This document shows positions 1 to 5,679 of a DNA stretch of 15,301 nucleotides, piece by piece. Numbering within the stretch: the first letter of the stretch is position 1; each line of letters starts with the position of its first letter. Origin of the DNA: JBCBZH01 sp039815415 (GTDB taxonomy: Bacteria > Bacteroidota > Rhodothermia > Rhodothermales > Rubricoccaceae); the NCBI GenBank assembly GCA_039815415.1, contig JBCBZH010000078.1, positions 1 through 15,301 on the forward strand. Reading direction: 5' to 3'. The translations under genes were made by a program, and so were the position numbers. The notes under the pieces are model-generated. The model was not told the DNA's origin. It worked only from the letters and a program-made list of their open reading frames with translations, and searched no databases.

Positions 1-31
1 CGACATCGATATGACCGCTTTGCTGGTGTTC

Positions 32-340
32 TCAGCAATCATCGGTTTTGCGGGTTCGTTTATTTGCTCCAACCCCTATGAGCAGGATGGCTGTGCCGAC
101 CACCTTCAGGACGCCGGAGATGAATGCACCAGGCTCTGTCTCGGCCGGGAAAGCAGCAGCGTGCGCGTCCTTTTGATCGGTTGAGGCGCTGGCTTCCCAA
201 TCCGGTGGGGGCGTCACCATGCCCTCTGAAGCGTTGTTCTTGGCCCACCGGCGACGGTTGCGATAGACCACCTGATCCAGCTCGCCACGATGGTAGGAGG
301 CTTCGAGGCCATCGAGGACTTCTTGTAGTGGGCGCTCCAT
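32..340 (-). CDS. Small membrane protein coupled to the repressor
   Basis: This 102-residue protein is not recognised. Its ATG shares one base with the stop of the repressor gene (TGATG overlap at 338-342), so it is probably translated by coupling from the same leftward message. The N-terminal half is polar and charged, rich in Arg, Asp and Glu, with a Pro-rich stretch (PPPDW). The only hydrophobic segment is near the C-terminus (about residues 72-92, GAFISGVLKVVGTAILLIGV) and is followed by a basic tail (KRTRK). This suggests a single-pass, C-terminally anchored protein. Co-expression with the repressor means it would be made in the lysogen. A superinfection-exclusion or other prophage-maintenance role is possible, but that is inferred from position alone. 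The gene could also be a chance frame, since only the overlap and the TM segment support it. Confidence 0.55.
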   Translation of the reverse strand: MERPLQEVLDGLEASYHRGELDQVVYRNRRRWAKNNASEGMVTPPPDWEASASTDQKDAHAAAFPAETEPGAFISGVLKVVGTAILLIGVGANKRTRKTDDC

Positions 341-1077
341 CAGTGGCGTTGGGCTGTTTCTAGAACGACGGCGCGGAGGCGGTATTCGGCCTGCCAGACA
401 TCGAGGGGGATGAAGTAGCTGTCGATCTCGGGGTTGTCAGCGGCGACCTCGATCTTTCCAGGGTGGATGTGGAGGCGCTTGACAATGACGGAGCTGGGCG
501 AGCTGCCGAGATACTCGATGATGTAGATCAGGCTGTCGCGGACCGGCGTGGTTTCCGGCAGCAGCGCGATCATGACGCGCTGACCGGGCAGGATGGTAGG
601 CACCATCGAATTGCCCGCTCCGCTTATGTAGAAGACACGCTCTGGGCTGACCTTGTATTCGCTCCGGATGTATTCGGCTGGGAGGTTGACGTTCGAGGGC
701 TCCAGTTCGACGTGCTCGAGATCCACCAGAAAGCCGCCGTTGGGACCATGGGCGGCGGCTTCGATGTTGACGATGTAGGGGATGGCCACTAGCGAGGCGT
801 CGGACTTGGGGCCGCTAGGGTCGTACTGGGGGGATGACGGCTCACCTGTCGCAACCTGCAGTTGCAGTGAACCCGGTACATGACCGGACAAAAAGTCCAG
901 AGCCGCAACACTTGGAGCACTGGGACTGGACTCGTCGAGGTAGCGCCTGATCGTTTTCTCCGTCACGCCAAGGTGCTCCGCCGCCTCAGGAATAGACAAT
1001 CCGTCCTCTCCAACCAAGCCCCGAAACAGGGCCTTACGCATGGATTTGGTGGTCGTATTGGACTTTTTGTCTGACAC
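340..1077 (-). CDS. S24/LexA-type phage repressor (Mu c / CI analogue)
   Basis: Probable lysogeny repressor of 245 residues. An N-terminal helix-turn-helix (LSIPEAAEHLGVTEKTIRRYL, within the first ~50 residues) is followed by a linker and a C-terminal S24 peptidase-like domain. The catalytic Ser lies in GNSMVPT (Ser157) and the paired Lys in VIVKRL (Lys200), a 43-residue spacing normal for LexA/CI-type proteins. Where the family has an Ala-Gly cleavage site, this protein reads AAAHGPNGG, so self-cleavage is uncertain. I chose the GTG at 1077, which has AGG seven bases upstream and lies just inside the control region. An ATG at 1041 would still keep the HTH. The longer frame back to 1263 would run through the whole divergent ner-like start and is unlikely. 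Mu itself uses a different repressor fold, so this is an analogue by position and role. Confidence 0.85.
   Translation of the reverse strand: MSDKKSNTTTKSMRKALFRGLVGEDGLSIPEAAEHLGVTEKTIRRYLDESSPSAPSVAALDFLSGHVPGSLQLQVATGEPSSPQYDPSGPKSDASLVAIPYIVNIEAAAHGPNGGFLVDLEHVELEPSNVNLPAEYIRSEYKVSPERVFYISGAGNSMVPTILPGQRVMIALLPETTPVRDSLIYIIEYLGSSPSSVIVKRLHIHPGKIEVAADNPEIDSYFIPLDVWQAEYRLRAVVLETAQRH
886..898. promoter_or_regulatory. Possible distal repressor-binding site
   Basis: GGACAAAAAGTCC has perfect 4-bp arms (GGAC/GTCC). It is almost the reverse complement of the site at 1060-1072, with 12 of 13 bases matching. It lies inside the repressor coding region, so it may be a chance product of codon use. 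It could also be an auxiliary operator allowing DNA looping. Confidence 0.25.
1060..1072. promoter_or_regulatory. Possible operator in the repressor 5' end
   Basis: GGACTTTTTGTCT resembles the palindrome at 1091-1103 (GGAC...GTC arms) and is nearly the reverse complement of 886-898. It lies just inside the repressor gene, downstream of its probable transcription start, where a repressor could act on its own gene. Evidence is by similarity only. Confidence 0.3.
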
Positions 1078-1090
1078 GGCTTGACCTAAT

Positions 1091-1103
1091 GGACAAATTG
1101 TCC
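1091..1103. promoter_or_regulatory. Palindromic operator candidate O1
   Basis: GGACAA-A-TTGTCC is a perfect 6-bp inverted repeat around one base, placed between the divergent regulators and overlapping both predicted promoters. Related arms occur at 1060-1072 and 886-898. This is the best candidate site for the S24-type repressor. Confidence 0.5.
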
Positions 1104-1110
1104 TTACTGT

Positions 1111-1126
1111 GGTTGTCACGTCAACC
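1111..1126. promoter_or_regulatory. Palindromic operator candidate O2
   Basis: GGTTG-TCACGT-CAACC has perfect 5-bp arms and lies 11 bases before the ATG of the ner-like gene, over the predicted -35 of the repressor promoter. Its sequence differs from O1. A Ner/Cro-type protein bound here would shut off the repressor promoter, which is the known job of that class. Confidence 0.4.
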
Positions 1127-1137
1127 GAATGTAGCTG

Positions 1138-1479
1138 ATGGGTCCCAACCCGCGCACCGGGAAGCCCCCGACAGACCGCCACGACATTAAAGCCCTCCTC
1201 GGGAAACGTGGCTTGACGCTGGCGGACGTTGGACGCCTTTGTGAACCGGCGGTCTCCAGGCAAGCAGTGTCGGCTGTTCTCACATCGGACACACGTTCAA
1301 TCCGAATCGAGACGGCGTTGGCACTGGCCTGTGGGCTGTCGCTTGCCGAGATCCAGAACGTAACCCGTGCTGATTCGCGTGGAGGGGTGGTCCACACGAA
1401 CATCGACGCGAACACGCGACCGGCGCGTACGGGGCAGAATCGCCGACTGGACACTAGCCACGCGAACACTTATGCCTGA
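1138..1479 (+). CDS. Ner/Cro-like HTH regulator
   Basis: 113-residue protein diverging from the repressor and immediately ahead of the transposase, the position of ner in Mu. Residues ~16-72 form a compact HTH domain (DIKALLGKRGLTLADVGRLC, then VSRQAVSAVLTSD and a C-terminal helix ending GLSLAEIQ). This resembles the Ner/BcepMu gp16-type family of small phage regulators. Such proteins repress the lysogeny promoter and moderate early transcription. The ~40-residue tail after the domain is polar and low-complexity (rich in T, N, R, D), longer than usual for Ner. Its reading frame overlaps the start of the transposase gene by ATGCCTGA (1472-1479), so the tail may exist mainly to deliver ribosomes to the next start. 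No Shine-Dalgarno sequence is seen before the ATG. Confidence 0.75.
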   Translation: MGPNPRTGKPPTDRHDIKALLGKRGLTLADVGRLCEPAVSRQAVSAVLTSDTRSIRIETALALACGLSLAEIQNVTRADSRGGVVHTNIDANTRPARTGQNRRLDTSHANTYA

Positions 1480-3730
1480 GTGGATCGCAGCAAGGGAAGC
1501 GGCTGAGCTTCTAGGTGTCGGGGTGCGCGCTGTGCAGATGAGAGCCAAGCGTGGAGACTGGCAGGCCCGAGAGATACCTCACCCAAGTGGTGGTCCGTCA
1601 GCCTTGCAATACCACGTTTCGCATCTGCCCGAGGCGGCCCGGATCGAGCTGGCGCGGCGACAGGTCGCGCGCATCGAAGCACGAGACGCCGAGGCTGCGC
1701 TGGCCCGCCAGGCGCGGGAGGCCATCGAGGCGGGACGACGGGAGCGGGCGGCAGCCGAGTTGGCGTCGCTGACGGAGACCGAGGCAGAGACCGTGACGGC
1801 GCGCGTGGAGCTGCTCCGCGCGGTGTCGGCATTCCAGTCCACCTCGGGCCTCACGGCGGGGAAGGCACGGGCAGCGTTCGCCACGATGTACGCAGATGGG
1901 AAGGTCGCCATCGAACTGCACGAGGAGTTGGGCGACGTGAGCGCGCGGACGCTGGCGCGCTGGCAGAAGGCGCTGACGAAGGACGGCCCGGCGGCGTTGG
2001 CCCCGAGCTACGGGCGTCGATCGACGCGGGCATACGGGCGGGCCATCACGGAGGACAACGAGCTGGGGCGCTACGTGCTGGGCAAGCTCTACGAGAAGGG
2101 ACGGCTGGTGTCGGCGGAGCTGCTGCGCGAGGGTGCGTTGGCACTTTACGCGGCGGGAGAGCTGGAATCGAAGGTGCCCAGCGTGCGGACGTTCAACCGG
2201 CATCTGGCGTGGCTGGAAGCCGAGCGCCCCCAGGTGTGGGCGCATCTCGTGACGCCGCACAGCGCCAGGGGGACGGTGATGCCCGCGTTCGGATCGATGA
2301 GCGAGCAGCTCGAGCGTCCGAACCAGAAGTGGGAGTTGGACTCAACGCTCGCGGACATCCTCCTGGAGGTCACCCACGAGCGGACGGGCGAGACGACACG
2401 CGAGCGGCACCACCTGATCGCCTGCGTGGACGTGTATACGCGGCGAGTGAAGTTCCTGGTCTCGCGGCGCTCGCGGTCGGTGGCGATCGCGGGGCTTCTG
2501 CGGGCCTGCCTCCTGGATTGGGGCGTGCCCGAGATGGTGAAGATGGACAACGGCAAGGACTACACGAGCCGCCACATCGAGCTGGTGTTGGAGGCGCTGG
2601 AGGTGCGGCGCGAGCTGTGTCCTCCGTTCACGCCATGGCACAAGCCCCACGTGGAGCGCGCGATTGGAAGCTTCCAGCGGAGCTGGCTCGCGCTGGCGGA
2701 CGGCTATGTGGGACCGAGCGTGGCCGAGCGCAAGGCGGTGGAGGCGCGAAAGACCTCGACGGCGGCAGGCGAGGCCCCGATGCTGATTGGAGAGGTGCCC
2801 CTTTCGCCTCTGGAGCTACAGGGCCTCTGCGACGACTGGACGGACCGCAAGTACCTCCACGCCGAGCACAGCGAGACGCACCAGACACCCTTCGATCTGG
2901 CACGCGGGCACCGGGTGCGTCGCATCGAGGACGCGCGGGCGCTCGACATCCTGCTGGCCCGCCAGGTGGGTGGCCGCAACGGGCTGGTGAAGGTGGGCAA
3001 GAAGGGCATCCGCTACACCCCAAACGCACTCAAGGGCGCCGGGCGCCCCTTCTACTTCGTCGCGCCCGAGCTGGTGACGGGCGACTTCGTGGGGCGCCAG
3101 GTGCTCTGCTTCGAGGACGCCGCCGACGTGGGGCGCCTCTACGTGTTTACGACGGGCACGCCGCGCACGTTCGTGGCGGTGGCTGAGTGCCCTCAGCTGG
3201 CCGGTACCAGTCTGGCCGAAGCCGCCCAGGTGGCGCGGGTGGCCTACACGGAGAAGAAGCGCGAGATCATGAAAGCGGGCAAGAAGGCCGCGACACGGCA
3301 CAGCGCTGCCACGACGCTCGAACACATCCGGTCGCAGGCACGCGGCGATGCGAAGGTGGCGGGCGCCATCGGGCCGGTGGAGATCCACGAGACCGACGGG
3401 CTGGCGGCAGCCGCCGACGCGGCGGAGGCCATGCGCCAGCGGGCGCTGCCCTCGGGTCCCGTGGAGGCGACGGACGAGGAGCGCGCGGCGCACGAGGCCA
3501 TGCTCGCCGAGGCCGAGGCCGAACGCCAGCGCGCCGTGGAGGCCGAGCGCCAGGAGGCGCGGCTCTACGAACTGTCGCAGGCGAAGACGACCCGCCTCTA
3601 TGCCTCAGACGACGAGAAATACCTGGCGCTGCTGGACCGGCGCGATGCGGGAGATCCGCTCTCGCCGGACGAGCAGGACTGGCTCACTGCCTACCAGTCG
3701 CCCGATTGGACGGGCACAGCGGGCCGCTGA
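1472..3730 (+). CDS. Mu-type DDE transposase (MuA-like)
   Basis: 752-residue transposase that would bind the phage ends, cut and join them to target DNA. Residues ~1-60 (EWIAAREAAELLGVGVRAVQMRAKRGDW...) form the MuA-type N-terminal winged helix, followed by an Ala/Arg/Glu-rich helical section and further HTH-like DNA-binding segments (~150-260). The rve/DDE core has Asp290 (WELDST), Asp359 (MDNGKDY) and Glu395 (HVERAIGSF). The last two are separated by 35 residues, the retroviral/TnsB-like spacing rather than the longer one of Mu (55). A Mu-transposase C-terminal beta-barrel follows (~490-600), then a Glu/Ala/Arg-rich coiled coil and a C-terminal tail (YLALLDRRDAGDPLSPDEQ) in the place where MuA contacts MuB. 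The frame stays open upstream to 1367, but ATG 1472 gives the correct domain start and the 8-nt overlap with ner. Confidence 0.93.
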   Translation: MPEWIAAREAAELLGVGVRAVQMRAKRGDWQAREIPHPSGGPSALQYHVSHLPEAARIELARRQVARIEARDAEAALARQAREAIEAGRRERAAAELASLTETEAETVTARVELLRAVSAFQSTSGLTAGKARAAFATMYADGKVAIELHEELGDVSARTLARWQKALTKDGPAALAPSYGRRSTRAYGRAITEDNELGRYVLGKLYEKGRLVSAELLREGALALYAAGELESKVPSVRTFNRHLAWLEAERPQVWAHLVTPHSARGTVMPAFGSMSEQLERPNQKWELDSTLADILLEVTHERTGETTRERHHLIACVDVYTRRVKFLVSRRSRSVAIAGLLRACLLDWGVPEMVKMDNGKDYTSRHIELVLEALEVRRELCPPFTPWHKPHVERAIGSFQRSWLALADGYVGPSVAERKAVEARKTSTAAGEAPMLIGEVPLSPLELQGLCDDWTDRKYLHAEHSETHQTPFDLARGHRVRRIEDARALDILLARQVGGRNGLVKVGKKGIRYTPNALKGAGRPFYFVAPELVTGDFVGRQVLCFEDAADVGRLYVFTTGTPRTFVAVAECPQLAGTSLAEAAQVARVAYTEKKREIMKAGKKAATRHSAATTLEHIRSQARGDAKVAGAIGPVEIHETDGLAAAADAAEAMRQRALPSGPVEATDEERAAHEAMLAEAEAERQRAVEAERQEARLYELSQAKTTRLYASDDEKYLALLDRRDAGDPLSPDEQDWLTAYQSPDWTGTAGR

Positions 3731-3762
3731 ACGGCCCATCCACAGGCGCTTCGAACACGCCT
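3721..3762 (+). promoter_or_regulatory. GC-rich hairpins over the transposase stop codon
   Basis: GGGCCG-CTGAA-CGGCCC (3721-3737) is a perfect 6-bp stem with the transposase stop codon in its loop. A second stem, AGGCG...CGCCT (3744-3748 with 3758-3762), follows at once. There is no U-tract, so a classical intrinsic terminator is unlikely. An mRNA-stability, processing or translation-insulating structure fits better. Confidence 0.5.
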
Positions 3763-3767
3763 TGAAC

Positions 3768-3778
3768 CCCATCAGACC
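3768..3778 (+). repeat. CCCATCAGACC leader motif, copy 1
   Basis: The 11-mer CCCATCAGACC directly abuts the ATG at 3779. Exact copies lie at 4283-4293 and 4934-4944, also just before start codons and after a GC hairpin. No Shine-Dalgarno sequence is present, so the motif sits where a ribosome-binding site is expected. Confidence 0.6.
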
Positions 3779-4012
3779 ATGCCACAATCCACTCACGACC
3801 ACGACAGCGAGGACGCCATCCGGCAGCGGGTGGACCTCATGCTAAACATCATCCAGCCGCCTGGACCGAGGCGCCCGTTCGTGCGCGCCTACCTCTTCGC
3901 TGGCGTCCACGCCGCCTTCGGCGCGGCAGCGCCAGAATGGCTGGAGGCTGAACTCAAGAGCGAGGGCCTGTTTCTCAGCGCTGACACCGCCTACGAGCAG
4001 GTAGAGGCATGA
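3779..4012 (+). CDS. Hypothetical early protein
   Basis: 77-residue protein of no recognised family, first gene after the transposase. It starts with a polar His/Asp-rich segment (STHDHDSEDA), then has an amphipathic helix (IRQRVDLMLNII), a basic/Pro patch (PPGPRRPFVRAY) and an Ala-rich helical C-terminus (AAFGAAAPEWLEAELKSEG). No Cys pairs or membrane segment are seen. The start follows a leader motif shared with two later genes, and the stop overlaps the next ATG (ATGA at 4009-4012), so the two are probably made together. In Mu the matching region carries small early genes acting on the host, but a function cannot be read from this sequence. Confidence 0.6.
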   Translation: MPQSTHDHDSEDAIRQRVDLMLNIIQPPGPRRPFVRAYLFAGVHAAFGAAAPEWLEAELKSEGLFLSADTAYEQVEA

Positions 4013-4257
4013 CAACGATCTCACAGGCCCAGCTGGAGCGGATCAAGGACCGTCTCGAGCTGGCGCGCAAGCACGACCAGACCTCGACGGCGCTGATCGA
4101 CGAAGCCGTGGAGGCGCTCGGCATCGAGAACGAAGGCGCCCGCGAGGAGGCCACCGACGTGCTCCTCGAGTGGGCGCTCTGGGGCGACGGCGTGGAGGAC
4201 GACGAATCCCTTGCCCTTGAACGCCTGGCAGACCACGGCATCCACCTCACCGACTGA
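4009..4257 (+). CDS. Hypothetical acidic early protein
   Basis: 82-residue acidic, all-helical-looking protein with no recognised domain. It begins TTISQAQLERIKDRLELARK and ends in a run rich in Asp and Glu (WGDGVEDDESLALERLADHG). The first ~60 residues could form a helical hairpin. The gene overlaps its upstream neighbour by ATGA and has GAGG a few bases before the ATG. Small acidic phage proteins often act by binding host DNA-binding proteins or by mimicking DNA, but nothing here shows that specifically. The coding call rests on the coupled overlap and the codon pattern. Confidence 0.6.
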   Translation: MTTISQAQLERIKDRLELARKHDQTSTALIDEAVEALGIENEGAREEATDVLLEWALWGDGVEDDESLALERLADHGIHLTD

Positions 4258-4259
4258 CC

Positions 4260-4277
4260 GGAGCCGAAACAGGCTCC
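4260..4277 (+). promoter_or_regulatory. Intergenic hairpin before the leader motif, copy 2
   Basis: GGAGCC-GAAACA-GGCTCC is a perfect 6-bp stem with a six-base loop, starting two bases after the preceding stop codon. The following bases are pyrimidine-rich (TCTCTCCC) and lead straight into the second leader motif. It repeats the hairpin-plus-motif layout seen after the transposase. Confidence 0.5.
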
Positions 4278-4282
4278 TCTCT

Positions 4283-4293
4283 CCCATCAGACC
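4283..4293 (+). repeat. CCCATCAGACC leader motif, copy 2
   Basis: Exact copy of the 11-mer at 3768-3778, one base before the ATG at 4295. A partial match (AGACCCATG) recurs at the later start at 7438. Confidence 0.6.
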
Positions 4294-4294
4294 C

Positions 4295-4879
4295 ATGAAC
4301 ATGAACACGCTCCCACTCACCCTTTCCGGCGCCGACGCGGCGCTGATCTCCCGCCTTCTCGAGACCCGCTACGACATCCTCTGCCAGTACCTCGAACACG
4401 AGGAAGACGTCTGGAAAGGCGACGTCCAGGGCCGAGCTGACGAGCTGCAGGCTGCGATGAAGCGCCAGGCGCGCTGGGCCGCAGTGCCCACTCACTTCCA
4501 CCAGCGAATGGTGCGCAACGTGGCCGAGGCGCGACGGATGTGGAGCCGGTCCGGGATGACCGTCGAAACGGTGGCGCATCACGTGGCCCAGACCGTCCCG
4601 ATGGAGTTTGTCCCACTCGTGCTCGAGGAGGCATACAACGGCGAACCCGAAGGACCTGATTTGCCTGCCTCGGAAGGCTGGACACCGCACCCCACGTTCC
4701 CCGGCGACGCGCAGGTAGACGAACCCGCCAGCTCAATGCCGCGCATCCAGCTCGACGAGCTGGCGATGGACCCGGACGTGGCAGCCGAACGCCTGGAGGA
4801 TGGCGTGACGGCCTTGGTGGAGCCCGTCGCCGTCCCCGAGGTCACGCTGACCTCGGCACCCCTTCCGCCAGCCGCATAA
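4295..4879 (+). CDS. Hypothetical early protein
   Basis: 194-residue protein of no recognised family between the transposase and the MuB-like ATPase. The N-terminal ~125 residues look helical (SGADAALISRLLETRYDILC, then VWKGDVQGRADELQAAMKRQ and a Trp/Arg-rich stretch with HFHQRMVRNVAEARRMW). The C-terminal third is Pro- and Asp/Glu-rich and looks disordered. I start at ATG 4295, next to the leader motif; a second ATG two codons later (4301) is also possible. An in-frame ATG further upstream at 4211 would overlap the previous gene by 47 nt and contradict the leader. The product might be an adaptor or a DNA-binding early factor, but neither can be shown. Confidence 0.6.
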   Translation: MNMNTLPLTLSGADAALISRLLETRYDILCQYLEHEEDVWKGDVQGRADELQAAMKRQARWAAVPTHFHQRMVRNVAEARRMWSRSGMTVETVAHHVAQTVPMEFVPLVLEEAYNGEPEGPDLPASEGWTPHPTFPGDAQVDEPASSMPRIQLDELAMDPDVAAERLEDGVTALVEPVAVPEVTLTSAPLPPAA

Positions 4880-4886
4880 ACGAAGC

Positions 4887-4917
4887 GCGGCCCACCAGGA
4901 ACGAGCTGGCGGGCCGC
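4887..4917 (+). promoter_or_regulatory. Strong hairpin upstream of the MuB-like gene
   Basis: GCGGCCC-A-CCAG (4887-4898) pairs with CTGG-C-GGGCCGC (4906-4917), an 11-bp stem with one A-C mismatch and a 7-base loop. It is the strongest RNA structure seen in the window. It lies in the 77-bp gap before the ATPase gene and is followed by a weaker GGGA/TCCC stem (4920-4933). It lacks a U-tract. It may attenuate or separate expression of transposase and ATPase. Confidence 0.55.
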
Positions 4918-4933
4918 AAGGGAATCGAAATCC

Positions 4934-4944
4934 CCCATCAGACC
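4934..4944 (+). repeat. CCCATCAGACC leader motif, copy 3
   Basis: Third exact copy of the 11-mer, here 12 bases before the ATG at 4957. The intervening bases are A-rich (GCAACATAGCA). Confidence 0.6.
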
Positions 4945-4956
4945 CGCAACATAGCA

Positions 4957-5679
4957 ATGAAAAAGGGAATCACCGTACAGACGTCCAACATCGTGCGCTT
5001 CATGAGCGCGCTGGCGCGGCTGAACCAGTCGGCGGAGACGGAGGAGGGCATGGGCATCCTCTACGGCCATCCGGGCGAGGGCAAAACGACGGCCATCGCC
5101 TACGCGGCCACCCAGACGAACGCGGTCTACGTGCGCGCCTCGGTGGTATGGAGCGTGACGACGATGCTGCAGACGCTCTCGGAGGAGCTGCACCTGCCCA
5201 TCGGTCGCCAGCGCGCGCCGATGCTGAAAGCGTGCGCGGAGGCGCTCTCGTTCAATCGCCGTCCGGTGGTCGTGGACGAGGCCGATTACATCTGCCGCCA
5301 GAACCGTCAGGCGCTCGACATCCTGGACGCGCTGCGCGACCTCTACGATCTGTCGCGGGTGCCGGTGCTCCTGGTGGGCCTGCCCGACGACGAGATGGTG
5401 CGGCTGCTCTCGCCGGTTCAGACGGGGCCGTTCGCGCGGTTCAGTCGCCGCATTTCGGAGCGAGTGGAGTTCAACGGGCTCCGGCTGGCCGATGCCTTGC
5501 TCGTGGCCGAGCAGCTCTGCGAGGTCGAGATGGCGGCCGACGTGGTGGAGGAGATGCACCGCGAGACGGGAAGCAACATCGGGCGGCTGGTGAAGCGCCT
5601 CGCTCAGGTCGAACGCGCCGCGCGCACGAACGGCCTGACGGCAGTGGATGCGGAGACCTACACCACCCTGGCGCGATGA
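4957..5679 (+). CDS. AAA+ target-selection ATPase (MuB/TnsC-like)
   Basis: 240-residue ATPase that would bind DNA as ATP-dependent filaments, choose target DNA and stimulate the transposase, as MuB does. Walker A is GHPGEGKTT (Lys43, Thr44). Walker B is VVVDEAD (Asp107, Glu108). A sensor-type strand follows in VPVLLVGLPDDE, and an Arg-rich segment (FARFSRRISERVEF) resembles the arginine-finger/sensor region of the family. The C-terminal ~60 residues form the usual helical lid. Phage Mu B has about 312 residues with an N-terminal HTH domain ahead of the AAA+ core. Here only ~30 residues precede the Walker A strand, so that domain is missing. The gene follows a strong hairpin and the leader motif, and its stop overlaps the next start (ATGA at 5676). 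Confidence 0.92.
   Translation: MKKGITVQTSNIVRFMSALARLNQSAETEEGMGILYGHPGEGKTTAIAYAATQTNAVYVRASVVWSVTTMLQTLSEELHLPIGRQRAPMLKACAEALSFNRRPVVVDEADYICRQNRQALDILDALRDLYDLSRVPVLLVGLPDDEMVRLLSPVQTGPFARFSRRISERVEFNGLRLADALLVAEQLCEVEMAADVVEEMHRETGSNIGRLVKRLAQVERAARTNGLTAVDAETYTTLAR

Larger units (their letters stand above)
1078..1137. promoter_or_regulatory. Divergent early control region between repressor and ner-like gene
   Basis: This 60-bp gap separates the two divergent regulators and is AT-rich for this window. Two different inverted repeats lie in it: GGACAAATTGTCC (1091-1103) and GGTTG-N6-CAACC (1111-1126). On the minus strand TTGACG (1124-1119) and GACAAT (1102-1097), 16 bp apart, form a fair sigma70-like promoter for the repressor, with its -10 inside the first palindrome. 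On the plus strand TTGACC (1081-1086) and a weak TACTGT (1105-1110) straddle the same palindrome. One palindrome for the repressor and one for the Ner-like protein is the natural reading, but the assignment is inference and the promoter consensus assumed is that of E. coli. Confidence 0.55.

Noticed and set aside
1..31. Phage left end or attachment site at the window edge
   Set aside because: No terminal TG/CA end, repeated end-binding sites or host-gene boundary can be recognised in these few bases.
1078..1263. Longer repressor reading frame starting at 1263 on the minus strand
   Set aside because: It would cover the control region and the ner-like gene start, and the extra residues show no domain. 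GTG 1077 has a spaced AGG and leaves the promoter region free.
1407..1469. Repeated CGCGAACAC (1407-1415 and 1461-1469) as transposase or enhancer sites
   Set aside because: There are only two 9-bp copies, in Thr/Asn-rich coding sequence, with no link to a phage end or known enhancer pattern.
1367..1471. Upstream extension of the transposase frame
   Set aside because: This stretch encodes the tail of the ner-like protein. The transposase N-terminal domain begins at ATG 1472.
2209..3186. Long + strand open frame within the transposase gene
   Set aside because: It is a GC-rich shadow frame, Arg/Gly/Pro-rich with no domain. The transposase frame here carries the DDE residues.
4887..4917. Intrinsic terminator
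   Set aside because: The stem is strong but no T-run follows, and a further early gene in the same direction lies 39 bases on. It is kept as an RNA structure only.
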